64,000 nt of DNA, taken from the NCBI GenBank assembly GCA_002506365.1, contig DAXK01000025.1:44228-108227 (forward strand), in the 5' to 3' direction. Made by a program: the position numbers and the translations under genes. A model generated the notes under the pieces. It ran no database searches. It had not been told where the DNA came from and worked only from the letters and a program-made list of their open reading frames with translations. Of the stretch, positions 44,821 to 53,656 are shown one piece after another; position 1 is the stretch's first letter, and each line of letters begins with the position of its first letter. This DNA comes from an archaeon UBA583. GTDB lineage: Archaea > Nanobdellota > Nanobdellia > Woesearchaeales > UBA583.

Positions 44821-46218
44821 TTATTTATTTAAAGTCTCAATAATTCTCATCCCTGAAAACATTTTATCTTCACAAAATTTATCAGAAATTACTTGAATTC
44901 CAACAGCAACCTTATCACCGTCATAATCAATAACAGCACCATTAACAACACCACCACAAACTCCAGCCAAATTTAAAGGTGTTGTAAAAGCATCATACGC
45001 ATACATTGCTTCAACTGAAACATCTGAACCAATTTTATGAGGTAACATTGGAGTTACAGGAGTTAAAATACAATCTACATTCTCAAACGCTTTTGAAAAT
45101 TCTTCAGCAATCATTTCCTTAACCTTTAATGCTTTTTTATAATAAGCCCCATCAAATTCAGATTGAGTAATAGCTTGACCCCCATAAATACGTCGTAAAA
45201 CTTCCTCACCAGCCGTATCTTCAATTTTTTCACCATACTTAACACCATCAAATTTACGAGTTCCAGAATAAAATTCAGCGTAAACAATAGGATAATAAGC
45301 TTGAACAGCTAATTCAATATTATTAACTGAAACCTCAACAACCTCATAACCTTCCGTTTTTAATTTTTCAATATTTGAATTAAATACTTGACTTATCTCA
45401 TTATCAGAAATCATATCAACAAATTCTTTAATAATTCCAAATTTAGGTTTAAAAGATTCTTTTTTTTCCACATATGATAAAATATCTCTATCAAAAGTTG
45501 TTGCATCGTTACTAGATAACCCTGAAATCACTTCCATACATAAAGCAGACCCATAAACATCTTTTGAGAAAGGTCCAATTTGATCTAAACTCATAGATAA
45601 ATCTACTAAACCATATCTAGACACTCTTCCAAATGATGGTTTAACTCCCACAACATTACAATGAGACGCTGGATTACGAATACTTCCACCAGTATCACTC
45701 CCTAAACTGATATCACAAAAATCTGCTGCCACAGCTGCTGCAGACCCACTAGAAGACCCTCCTGGAACTCTTCCAACACTAAAAGGATTATCTGTAGCTC
45801 CAAAAGCACTTGTTTCACCACTTGCACCATTAGCAAATTCATCATTATTTACATTACCCAATATAATTCCACCTTCTGCCACAATATTTTTAATAACATC
45901 AGCATCAAATGACCCTTTATAGTTCTCTAAAGTCTTTGAAGCGCAAGATACAATCATATCTGTAACAGAGATGTTAGATTTAACTAAAAAACATAAACCA
46001 AATAATTTACCTAAATTATCCCCATTTTCCCTTTTTTTATCTAAATCTGCTGCAATTTCAAGAACATTATTACTTTTTTCTAAAACAATATTAAATTTAC
46101 TATTATTTTTCTCAATTTCTGCTAAAAAACTTTTAGCATTATCAACACAAGTCAATTCTCCGCTTTTTAAAAGCTCAATTTTAGACTTAATATCAGTATT
46201 ATTAACCATAATTAACAT
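44821..46218 (-). CDS. gatA: Aspartyl/glutamyl-tRNA amidotransferase subunit A
   Basis: 465 aa. An amidase-signature enzyme with the Ser-cis-Ser-Lys triad: K80 in CFLVKSN, S155 in PGGSSSGSAAAVAA, nucleophile S179 in GSDTGGSIRNPASH. These positions nearly equal those of bacterial GatA. It releases ammonia from Gln for the GatCAB transamidase. With GatE present too, GatCAB probably serves Asp-tRNA(Asn) (known division of labour in archaea). gatB and gatC are not in the window. ATGs at 46218 and 46209 are both possible. A tandem hairpin repeat lies 21 bp upstream. Confidence 0.92.
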   Translation of the reverse strand: MLIMVNNTDIKSKIELLKSGELTCVDNAKSFLAEIEKNNSKFNIVLEKSNNVLEIAADLDKKRENGDNLGKLFGLCFLVKSNISVTDMIVSCASKTLENYKGSFDADVIKNIVAEGGIILGNVNNDEFANGASGETSAFGATDNPFSVGRVPGGSSSGSAAAVAADFCDISLGSDTGGSIRNPASHCNVVGVKPSFGRVSRYGLVDLSMSLDQIGPFSKDVYGSALCMEVISGLSSNDATTFDRDILSYVEKKESFKPKFGIIKEFVDMISDNEISQVFNSNIEKLKTEGYEVVEVSVNNIELAVQAYYPIVYAEFYSGTRKFDGVKYGEKIEDTAGEEVLRRIYGGQAITQSEFDGAYYKKALKVKEMIAEEFSKAFENVDCILTPVTPMLPHKIGSDVSVEAMYAYDAFTTPLNLAGVCGGVVNGAVIDYDGDKVAVGIQVISDKFCEDKMFSGMRIIETLNK

Positions 46219-46238
46219 AATTTAAACCCATATTTAAA

Positions 46239-46322
46239 ACTTTGTCAAATTTTAATTTGACAATGGCTTAGATATTGTAAATTTCTTGACTTTGTCAAAT
46301 TTTAATTTGACAATGGCTCAGA
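46239..46322. repeat. Tandem hairpin repeat pair upstream of gatA
   Basis: Two copies of TTTGTCAAAT-TTTA... read as stem TTGTCAAAT, loop TTTA, stem ATTTGACAA, followed by TGGCTTAG (copy 1, 46239-46271) or TGGCTCAG (copy 2, 46289-46322). The stems are perfect 9-bp palindromes and the copies are 50 bp apart. Reference copies of the family also seen at 6561, 7684, 7736 and 53671. Confidence 0.7.
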
Positions 46323-46441
46323 AACATTTAATATTATTTAATTTTATGATATTAAAATTTAAAATTAAATTAATAGATAAATAAATCATAAACATAATTT
46401 AAATTAAATCTCAAAAATATTTCTTAAAAATAATCAAAAAC

Positions 46442-46658
46442 TTCTCCTGGAATAAAAAATTATTAATAAATAAATATGAATGGATATGTTTTTATTTTAG
46501 ACAAAAAAAGATTAATCAAAAATTTAAGATATATTTAATCTTAAATTTAAAAATTAGTTAAAACTTCGTATGGAAATATCAGATACCATAAAAATAACTC
46601 TTAAATTTCCTTTAAATTACAATTATTCTAAATTTATAAGCTAATATTTCGTTTGGAA
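46442..46658 (+). promoter_or_regulatory. Three degenerate mini-ORB-like motifs
   Basis: TTCTCCTGGAA (46442-46452), TTCGTATGGAA (46565-46575) and TTCGTTTGGAA (46648-46658), all in one orientation; the first two are preceded by AAAAAC or AAAAC. They share TTCnnnTGGAA with the true mini-ORB core TTCCAGTGGAA but the centre is changed, so Orc1/Cdc6 binding is uncertain. Confidence 0.3.
46521..46547. repeat. 10-bp perfect inverted repeat
   Basis: AATTTAAGAT and ATCTTAAATT separated by 7 nt, in the AT-rich gap upstream of polB. Could be an operator or part of an origin-like region. Confidence 0.4.
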
Positions 46659-46846
46659 AAAAATAATGAATTAAATTTAAAATTAAATTGGATTTATAAT
46701 GTTTTTAAATATAAAAAAATATGTTTAAACATTAATATTTATGTTAATGATTCTTTGAAATCTCCAACTAAAAAAATTTGAACATCCTATAAATTTTAAA
46801 TTTAATAATAACAAATATTTTTAAAAAAACTAAAACTAAAAATTCT

Positions 46847-49162
46847 ATGACTAATAACCAATTCTTGTATCAAATTGATAAAAAAGAAACAAAAGATAAC
46901 ATTATTCTAACTAAATACTTTGTAGATGATAAATTCGACACAATTACTCAAAATGTTGAAATTCCTTATCAAATCTTAGCTAATAAGGATGATTTTAACA
47001 AATTAAATATAAATGCTGATAATATTATAGTAACACCTGCAAAATTAACGGACATAGATAACAATGATGTAATCAAAATTCACGCTAATAGTAAAGAACT
47101 TTATGATTTTATCCTCTCTGAGCTAAAAGACATCAATTCTAAGGTATATGAACACGATTTGCCTATTGAACATAAATATCTTATTGAAAATGATTTATCA
47201 TTAGTTTCAAATAACAACTTTAAACCTACTTTAAAATATTTATCTGTTGATATTGAAACAATTGGACAAAAAGACGCCCAAGAAATAATAATGATTAGTT
47301 CTTTTAGTCAATTAGATAAAAAAATGTCTAAAGTTTATTGTGATATGAGTAAAATTACTAACTCAAAGCTATCAGAAGTTGAGAACCATAAATTTAAAGA
47401 ATTTGAACTTGTTAAATGTGAAAATGAAGAAGATTTACTAATTAAATTTCAAAATGATTGTATAGAATTCTCTCCACAACTCCTAATCGGTTGGAATGTT
47501 ATTGATTTTGATTTTAATATTATTAAACAACGTTTAAACACATTTGGTTTAGACTTTAAACTCTCTAAATTTACTGGAAATTGTAAATTAAGGCTCACAA
47601 ATGATTTTTTTAGCCAGTCGACTATGACTTGTCCAGGAATTTTAGTTTTTGATATAATTCATGTATTAAAAAAAAACTTCTACGAATTTGAAGATTTTAA
47701 ACTAGATACTGTGGCAAAAGCAGTTTTAGGAGATAATAAAATTGACATTGAAGATGATTCTGCTCCAGACTCAATTGAAAATAAAATTCAAGCTATTGAA
47801 AATATGTTCAAAAAAGATCCTATAAAATTAATTGAATATAATTTTAAAGATTCATTACTTGTATCAGAAATTGTTGAAAAACTTCACCTATTAGATTTAG
47901 TTTACAAAAGATCCATCTTAACCGGAACTCCTCTTGCTAAAGTAAAATCTCCTATAGCTACATTAGATATTATGTATCTAAAAGAACTTCATAAACAAAA
48001 TAAAGTTGCAAACACAAACTGGAACTTTCAAAAATCACAACCAATTGAAGGAGCATTTGTAGTTGAACCAACTCAAGGATTTTATGAAGATGTTATGGTT
48101 CTCGACTTTAAATCATTATATCCTTCAGTTATGATGACATTTAATATTGACCCATTTACTCAAAACAAAGGAACTCAAATCAAAGCTCCAAACGGTGCCA
48201 CATTTTCAAATGAACCTGGAATTTTACCTAAACTAATATTAAAACTGTACAAAGAAAGAGATATTGCAAAACAAGAAAAAGATGCTAATAAATCTCAAGC
48301 TCTTAAAATTACAATGAACTCATTCTACGGTGCTATGGCATCACCTAAATCAAGATATCACAACTCCGAATTAGGTGAATCAATTACAGCTTTTGCAAGA
48401 CACATTACAAAAACTGCAATTACAGTAACTGAAGATTTAGGACATAAAGTTGTATATGGAGATACTGATTCCATTTTTGTAAAATTAAAAGACTTATCTC
48501 CAAAAGAAAAACTTGAAGTTAAAATTTCCGCTGGAAAAGTTTTAGAAAAAACATTAAACAAATATTATGAAAATTGGATTACTAAAGAATTCAGACAAAA
48601 AAACTTTTTACAAATTGAATTTGAAAAAATGTATTCTAAATTTTTTATTGCAAGTAAAAAAAGATATGTTGGATACGATGAATTTACTAAAAAAACACAA
48701 TTTGTTGGAATGCAAGCAATTAGAGGTGACTGGACTGATATGGCAAAAGAATTCCAAATTAAATTAATTAAATTAATATTTGATAATAAATCACATCAAG
48801 AAATTGAAAAATTCCTTTTAGACGAAATTTCAGACATTAAAAAAGGTTTATTTGATGACAAACTAATCTATACTAAAAAGATTGCTAAACCGCTCTCTGA
48901 ATATACTAAAATCACTCCTCCTCACGTTAAAGCAGCTAAAGAAGTTCAAGGATTTTCAGGAAGAGTTGTAAAATACTATTTAACAAAAAATGGACCTAAA
49001 CATATTTCACTTTTTGATATTAAAAAAGATGAATTGGACTATGACCACTATATTGAAAAACAACTAAAAGGAGTCTCAGAAGAAATATTAAATTGTATTG
49101 GAATTAAATTTGATGAAGTAGTATTTAAGAAAAAACAAAAATCTCTTTCATCTTTTTTCTAA
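46847..49162 (+). CDS. polB: Family B DNA polymerase
   Basis: 771 aa, one intact gene. Exonuclease motifs: Exo I SVDIETIG (D135, E137), Exo II NVIDFDFNIIKQR (217-229), Exo III YNFKDSLL (Y331, D335). Polymerase motifs: A DFKSLYPSVM (420-429), B KITMNSFYGA (487-496), C YGDTDSIF (537-544), and KKRYVGY. So proofreading and polymerase sites are both complete. It acts in replication and repair beside PolD. It is preceded by a 628-bp non-coding region with a TATA-like box about 28 bp before the ATG. Confidence 0.96.
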   Translation: MTNNQFLYQIDKKETKDNIILTKYFVDDKFDTITQNVEIPYQILANKDDFNKLNINADNIIVTPAKLTDIDNNDVIKIHANSKELYDFILSELKDINSKVYEHDLPIEHKYLIENDLSLVSNNNFKPTLKYLSVDIETIGQKDAQEIIMISSFSQLDKKMSKVYCDMSKITNSKLSEVENHKFKEFELVKCENEEDLLIKFQNDCIEFSPQLLIGWNVIDFDFNIIKQRLNTFGLDFKLSKFTGNCKLRLTNDFFSQSTMTCPGILVFDIIHVLKKNFYEFEDFKLDTVAKAVLGDNKIDIEDDSAPDSIENKIQAIENMFKKDPIKLIEYNFKDSLLVSEIVEKLHLLDLVYKRSILTGTPLAKVKSPIATLDIMYLKELHKQNKVANTNWNFQKSQPIEGAFVVEPTQGFYEDVMVLDFKSLYPSVMMTFNIDPFTQNKGTQIKAPNGATFSNEPGILPKLILKLYKERDIAKQEKDANKSQALKITMNSFYGAMASPKSRYHNSELGESITAFARHITKTAITVTEDLGHKVVYGDTDSIFVKLKDLSPKEKLEVKISAGKVLEKTLNKYYENWITKEFRQKNFLQIEFEKMYSKFFIASKKRYVGYDEFTKKTQFVGMQAIRGDWTDMAKEFQIKLIKLIFDNKSHQEIEKFLLDEISDIKKGLFDDKLIYTKKIAKPLSEYTKITPPHVKAAKEVQGFSGRVVKYYLTKNGPKHISLFDIKKDELDYDHYIEKQLKGVSEEILNCIGIKFDEVVFKKKQKSLSSFF

Positions 49163-49248
49163 ATAATATTTATATTTTGGTAATCAAATATAGCTAAAGC
49201 ATTCTTTCAGAAAAAAAGTAAAAAAATAAACCAAAATGATAAAAACTA

Positions 49249-49896
49249 TTAATCTTTTTTATGTTCCTTTCTCATAAAATCCATCATACTATCATGAGAA
49301 CTAGAATCCATCTTTTCACTTTTTAAACTCTCAAGTTCCTCACGCACATCAGTATACTCTTCTGGAGCAATCTTTGTAAATAAAGAAATAATTACATCAT
49401 TATCAAAAATCCCACAATCGACACATCTATTCGCAAACCTCTCAATTTCAACCTTTTCATCAAAGCCAATCCGCACAATAAACCTCTTTAAAAAATCAAT
49501 CGTAATTAAAGACAAATATCCTCCTGCTACCTCATACGCTTGTTTTTTATTTTCAAAATCATATCTCTCAATCTCAAAAATATCAATTAAATAAGAAATA
49601 AAATCTTCTAAAATAACTCCAAACTCACTATTTAATCTATAATCTAAATACTCATCTGAGCTAAGCCTTAAAAATTCTTTAAAAGATGTAAATTTAACCA
49701 TACTCATTGGAATAATTTTACCACAATAAATATCTTTTTTAACGGAATATTTACCCCTATTACGAGCTCCAGAACCATCTCCTAATTTCTTTGGTTTACG
49801 CTTTAAAGTTCGCCCATCTCTAACATAAATAGTCTCCCTCAAATACAAATATCCTCTAGATTCAGGCTTTTTAGTATTTTTTTTTTCCCACAACAT
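49249..49896 (-). CDS. Hypothetical basic protein
   Basis: 215 aa. The N-terminus RGYLYLRETIYVRDGRTLKR with KPKKLGDG resembles the short beta-hairpin motif (YxYLxxxxRxxGKxxxxxKYLG) found at the start of some transposase-associated and Fic-type proteins. The rest is mixed alpha, with CVDCG (about 167-171) as a lone CxxC, and a charged Lys/Asp/Ser tail. No catalytic motif seen. Own transcription unit between polB (convergent) and a Nudix gene. Unrecognised. Confidence 0.5.
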   Translation of the reverse strand: MLWEKKNTKKPESRGYLYLRETIYVRDGRTLKRKPKKLGDGSGARNRGKYSVKKDIYCGKIIPMSMVKFTSFKEFLRLSSDEYLDYRLNSEFGVILEDFISYLIDIFEIERYDFENKKQAYEVAGGYLSLITIDFLKRFIVRIGFDEKVEIERFANRCVDCGIFDNDVIISLFTKIAPEEYTDVREELESLKSEKMDSSSHDSMMDFMRKEHKKD

Positions 49897-50061
49897 AAAT
49901 TAAAAATAAATTTATCTTATATAAACTTTACCCACCTGTAAATAAAACATTCTTTATTCATCTTAATTAGTGAATAAATAATGTTTCACCAACTCTTGTA
50001 TTGATGTGAAATTCAATTTACAAATACATTGGATTTAAATGAAAAATAAATTGATATTTTT

Positions 50062-50499
50062 TCAATAAAATCTATCAATAAATGGTTTAATTTTATCTTT
50101 ACACTTCTCAATCGAAAATACAAACTCATATTCATTAATCTCATCAATTCCTATCCACTCATACCCTAAATGTTCAGATGATAAAACTGGTTTTCCTTTT
50201 TCAAATTCATAATTATCACAAAAAGATAAACCAAAAATAAAAGTAAATTCAGGTTTATTAGATGGATTAGCATAGTAATTAATTGTATGAATTTCATTTA
50301 AATTAATTCCTAATTCTTCAACCCCTTCTCGTTTTAAACCATCAATTGAATCCTCTCCAAAATCATAACTCCCTCCAACAAAATCCCATAAATTAGCACT
50401 TTCAGATTTATAATCAGATCTTTTTAAAATTAAAATTTTTTTAGTTTCTTTATTATAAACAACACACTTTTGAGCAAAATAAACATTCTTTAAAGCCAT
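50062..50499 (-). CDS. Nudix hydrolase (MutT-like)
   Basis: 145 aa. Complete Nudix box GGSYDFGEDSIDGLKREGVE followed by ELGI, flanked by ILILKRSDYKSESANLWDFV, as in MutT/NUDT small hydrolases. It cleaves a nucleoside diphosphate linked to another moiety; substrate not readable. First of three Nudix genes within 3.2 kb, each on its own. Confidence 0.88.
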   Translation of the reverse strand: MALKNVYFAQKCVVYNKETKKILILKRSDYKSESANLWDFVGGSYDFGEDSIDGLKREGVEELGINLNEIHTINYYANPSNKPEFTFIFGLSFCDNYEFEKGKPVLSSEHLGYEWIGIDEINEYEFVFSIEKCKDKIKPFIDRFY

Positions 50500-50614
50500 A
50501 TAAAAATAATATAAATAATATCATATTTAAAATTTTATAACTTAACTAATTTAATTAAAATTACTCAAAATAATTTGAGTAGATATTTATAAATATTAAA
50601 ATAATAAAAATAAT

Positions 50615-51331
50615 ATGATAAAAGAAAACTCAATTCAAATTGACATACTAAGAAAATTTAAACACCACGAAAAATTAAAATATTCTCAAATCCATAACAA
50701 ACAATTAGCATCAAGTTCTCAATTTGATTACCATTTAAAACAATTAATAATAAACCAATTAATTGAAAAATCAAAAGATGATTACTACATTTTAACATAC
50801 AAAGGACTTCAACTAATCTCAGAAATTGATGGGACAGAAATTAAAATTAAAAAAAAACCATTTGTATGTGGCTTTTTACTAGCATATAATGAAAATGGAG
50901 AAATTCTACTAAATATTCGTAAAAAGCAACCTTTTCTTAATTTTTACAATGTTCCAGGTGGAAAAGTTGATCTTGGTGAAACCACAAAACAATGCGCTAT
51001 AAGAGAATTTACTGAAGAAACTGGAATAGAATGTAAATCTGTAAAACTTAAAGCAATCTGTGAAAAATTAAGTTACAATGAAAATGAAGAATTAATTCAC
51101 CACATTATAGGATATTTCTACACAACAAATAATTCATATGGAACTTTAGTTAAAGAAAATGATGAAGGGAAAAACGAATGGATAACTTTAAACAAATTAA
51201 AAAATAAATTAAAATTCCCCGAATTAGAATACTTAATACCAAAATTAATTGAAAATAATGATAATATTTTAATTGAAAATTATAAAAGAATTGTAAAAAA
51301 TAACATAATGAACTTTGAAATAATAAACTAA
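50615..51331 (+). CDS. Winged-helix plus Nudix fusion protein
   Basis: 238 aa. N-terminal winged helix (IQIDILRKFKHHEKLKYSQI, SSQFDYHLKQLIINQLIEKS, YYILTYKGLQLISEID, the ArsR/MarR-like plan) is followed by a C-terminal Nudix domain with the full box GGKVDLGETTKQCAIREFTE then ETGIEC. This domain order is the reverse of NrtR regulators (Nudix first, wing last). It could be a metabolite-sensing repressor, or a Nudix enzyme with a substrate-binding wing. No operator recognised. Confidence 0.8.
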   Translation: MIKENSIQIDILRKFKHHEKLKYSQIHNKQLASSSQFDYHLKQLIINQLIEKSKDDYYILTYKGLQLISEIDGTEIKIKKKPFVCGFLLAYNENGEILLNIRKKQPFLNFYNVPGGKVDLGETTKQCAIREFTEETGIECKSVKLKAICEKLSYNENEELIHHIIGYFYTTNNSYGTLVKENDEGKNEWITLNKLKNKLKFPELEYLIPKLIENNDNILIENYKRIVKNNIMNFEIIN

Positions 51332-51360
51332 AAATAAAAATAAATAATAAAAAAGTGGTT

Positions 51361-51858
51361 TTAAGCCACATCTAAAATTTTCTTTAAAGCAATAGATGAA
51401 ATAACTGAACATGTAAAATAAGTCCCTAACCATCCAAATTGTGTAAACCCTAAATCCCAAAATTCTCCTAAATGACCATAATAAGTCTTAATAAAAAAAA
51501 ATAAAAATAACATTGGAATCATTGTAATTAACATAATTTTTGGATTCATAGCATGTTTCATATTCTCTAAATTTTTTTTCATAATCTCAGACTGTAAAGC
51601 TTGCGCTTTCTTTGGGTCTTTTTTCATCATTTCTCGAACTTTCTTTTGTAACTTTTTCATATCAGCTCTTAAAGCTTTAATTTTTACTTGGTCTGATAAA
51701 AACTTATTAACTAAAGTTGTAAATAAAGCTCCAACTAATGCAATTAAAGCAATATCTAAAACTGGGCTAGATAAAAAAGGGGCAGTTTGCCCAATTAATG
51801 TAGGAATCACTGTATCATTAACAGCACCCACAATTGTTTCATTTAATGTTTGATTCAT
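51361..51858 (-). CDS. EMC3/TMCO1-family (DUF106) membrane insertase
   Basis: 165 aa. Three membrane helices (LDIALIALVGALFTTLVNKF; MLITMIPMLFLFFFI; GWLGTYFTCSVISSIALKKI) with a basic coiled coil between the first and second (VKIKALRADMKKLQKKVREM, MKKDPKKAQALQSEIMKKNL). This is the archaeal DUF106 relative of YidC/Oxa1/Get1, which helps insert membrane proteins. It lies divergently (50 bp) from the E1-like gene. Confidence 0.88.
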   Translation of the reverse strand: MNQTLNETIVGAVNDTVIPTLIGQTAPFLSSPVLDIALIALVGALFTTLVNKFLSDQVKIKALRADMKKLQKKVREMMKKDPKKAQALQSEIMKKNLENMKHAMNPKIMLITMIPMLFLFFFIKTYYGHLGEFWDLGFTQFGWLGTYFTCSVISSIALKKILDVA

Positions 51859-51908
51859 AACTATTAATATTTAATTACATTTATAAAATTTAGTAACCTC
51901 TTAATTTT

Positions 51909-52580
51909 ATGAGATATTCAAGACAAGACGCCTTAAAACAATTACCAAACAATTTTTCTAAAACAATCCACAATAAAAAATTAATTATCGTAGGATGTGG
52001 TGGAATTGGTTCACCATTATCTGAATTATTAGTAAGAGGAGGATTTCAACATTTAACATTATTAGATACAGATTTAGTTGATCAAACAAACCTTCAAAGA
52101 CAAACATTTATTGAATCAGATGTTGGAACTCCAAAAACAACTGCTTTAAATCAAAGGCTAAACCAAATTGACTCAAAATCAAATATAAATATAATCAATG
52201 ATACACTAAACTCTGAAAACATCAATCAAATTTGTAAAAATGCTGATTTAATATTAGATTGCACAGATAATTTTGAAACAAGAATATTAATTAATCAATA
52301 TTGTGAACAAAATAAAAAAGATTGGATTTATTCTGGAGCTGTAAAAACACAAATAATCTCTTGTTTATTTTTAGGAGAAACTAAATTATTCAAAAAAGTA
52401 TTTCCAAAACCAATCCAAGATGAATCATGTTGTGAAGTTGGAGTATTAGCATCAACAACATTCGCCAGTGCAAGCTTAACATATAACCAAGTTTTAAAAT
52501 ATTTTTTAGGTCAAAAAGAACAAAATTTAATTAAACAAGACTTATGGAACAACCAACTTTTTTCAATTAAATTAAAATAA
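51909..52580 (+). CDS. E1-like ThiF/MoeB/HesA-family adenylyltransferase
   Basis: 223 aa. Nucleotide loop GCGGIGSPLSELLVRGGF (29-46), DTDLVDQTNLQRQTF (Asp and the Arg that completes the site), DVGTPKTTAL, DCTDNFETRILIN and GAVKTQ are all conserved. It activates the C-terminal Gly-Gly of a ubiquitin-like partner as the adenylate. Zn-type CxxC pairs of MoeB/ThiF appear reduced to ESCCEVGVLAS. The obvious partner is the 67-aa Gly-Gly protein at 33286-33489. Short for UbaA, but like small ThiF/HesA. Confidence 0.88.
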   Translation: MRYSRQDALKQLPNNFSKTIHNKKLIIVGCGGIGSPLSELLVRGGFQHLTLLDTDLVDQTNLQRQTFIESDVGTPKTTALNQRLNQIDSKSNINIINDTLNSENINQICKNADLILDCTDNFETRILINQYCEQNKKDWIYSGAVKTQIISCLFLGETKLFKKVFPKPIQDESCCEVGVLASTTFASASLTYNQVLKYFLGQKEQNLIKQDLWNNQLFSIKLK

Positions 52581-52659
52581 TTTTATTACTTTTTCAAAAT
52601 TTCAACTAATTTTCACTACACACATTAAACACACAACAATTATATAACTTATATAAATA

Positions 52660-52678
52660 AAATATACATTGTATATTT
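52660..52678. terminator. ACATTGT palindrome after the E1-like gene
   Basis: Stem AAATATAC / GTATATTT with an ATT triloop (52660-52678), 80 bp past the E1-like stop. Member of the ACATTGT triloop family also at 6521, 52738 and 61878. Confidence 0.4.
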
Positions 52679-52737
52679 AATGATTCTGGATACCTCAAGT
52701 CAGTAAATACTAAAAAAGATAAATAAAAACAATATAA

Positions 52738-52756
52738 TTAAATACATTGTATTTAA
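52738..52756. repeat. ACATTGT palindrome before the third Nudix gene
   Basis: Stem TTAAATAC / GTATTTAA with an ATT triloop, 26 bp upstream of the Nudix ATG. Its position suggests an operator or leader hairpin rather than a terminator. Confidence 0.4.
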
Positions 52757-52781
52757 TAACATATAAATTTTAAAATCAAAA

Positions 52782-53267
52782 ATGAATTCAAAAAATAAAA
52801 ATAATCCAGAAAAAATAAATCAAAAAAATTCAAAATATGGAGAAAATGGATTTAGAAATATTTCAGCAGTTGTAATAATAAATAAAAATAATAAAAAATT
52901 ACTATTCCAACAAAGACCAAAAGAAACCAAATGGAATCCAGATGTATGGGGATTTTTTGGAGGTAAATTTGAAAATAATGAAACTAAAGAACTTTGCGCG
53001 ATTCGTGAAATAAAAGAAGAAACAAATCTAAATTTAAACATAAATAAATTAAAATATATTAATATGTATATTTATGAAAATACTAATTGTTATTTTTTTT
53101 ATTACTTTTTAGAAGAATCTGAACTAAAACATTTTAAACTACAGGAAGGACAAGACTTTTGCTGGAAATCATACCATCAAAGTTTAGAACTTGACTTTGG
53201 AACAGTAAAAAACTGGCAACTAAACTTTCTAAACAATGAAATTAAAAACATATTAAAAATTAATTAA
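52782..53267 (+). CDS. Nudix hydrolase (8-oxo-dGTPase-like)
   Basis: 161 aa. Nudix box GGKFENNETKELCAIREIKE followed by ETNLNL; the box glutamates (REIKEE) are complete. The preceding VVIINKNNKKLLFQQRPKET and WNPDVWGFFGGKF fits the MutT/NUDT1-like group. An Asn/Lys-rich N-terminal extension of about 25 residues precedes the domain. Substrate not readable. Confidence 0.85.
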   Translation: MNSKNKNNPEKINQKNSKYGENGFRNISAVVIINKNNKKLLFQQRPKETKWNPDVWGFFGGKFENNETKELCAIREIKEETNLNLNINKLKYINMYIYENTNCYFFYYFLEESELKHFKLQEGQDFCWKSYHQSLELDFGTVKNWQLNFLNNEIKNILKIN

Positions 53268-53303
53268 ATAATTAATTAATTAATTAATTAACACATAACC
53301 AAA

Positions 53304-53447
53304 CTACTCACAAATCTCAACTGTTTCATTATTTGAAAAATTAACTTCCCAGCACTTAAATTCATAAGGTTACTCATTAAAATTTAAAACTATTAACATT
53401 ACTCCTAAACTTAAAATAACTAAAATTACAATAATTATTTTTTCCAT
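53304..53447 (-). pseudogene. Membrane mini-ORF with one in-frame TAA
   Basis: ATG at 53447 gives MEKIIIVILVILSLGVMLIV followed by LNFNE and TAA (53370-53372). The same frame continues with PYEFKCWEVNFSNNETVEIC and E to TAG at 53304-53306. The pieces together would make a 46-residue protein: one membrane helix and a short outer part with CW and two Cys. The second piece looks protein-like, so this may be a gene broken by one nonsense change, a stop read through, or chance in AT-rich DNA. Too short to decide. Confidence 0.3.
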
Positions 53448-53656
53448 TCCACAAACAATCTAATTTTATTACTTATTTAAACAAATGTTATACTTTAAAT
53501 TAACCTAAAACTAATAAATTTAAAAATAATTCTTAATATGATTAAATTATTTAATCAAACTCAAACAAAAAACACTTTTTTAATAAAATTAATATAATTA
53601 TTTCAAACATAGAATAAAATACATCAAACATAACTTCATAACTTTGAGAATAAAAT

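Larger units (their letters stand above)
46219..46846. other. 628-bp non-coding gap upstream of polB
   Basis: No ORF of note. It holds two hairpin-repeat copies (46239, 46289), a 10-bp inverted repeat (46521-46547), three same-orientation degenerate mini-ORB-like motifs (46442, 46565, 46648), one TTTAGACAAAA (46496-46506, the box seen in the 63.5-kb array) and the polB promoter (TATTTTTAAAAAAA at about 46816). Confidence 0.5.

Noticed and set aside
46239..46322. CRISPR array (two equal repeats 50 bp apart)
   Set aside because: Only two copies, each itself a palindrome, and spacers of about 17 nt; other pairs elsewhere show it is a hairpin family.
52660..52756. C/D box small RNA (ATGATT and nearby CTGG/TCAG)
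   Set aside because: C and D boxes do not match RUGAUGA/CUGA and the spacing is wrong; the two palindromes explain the structure better.
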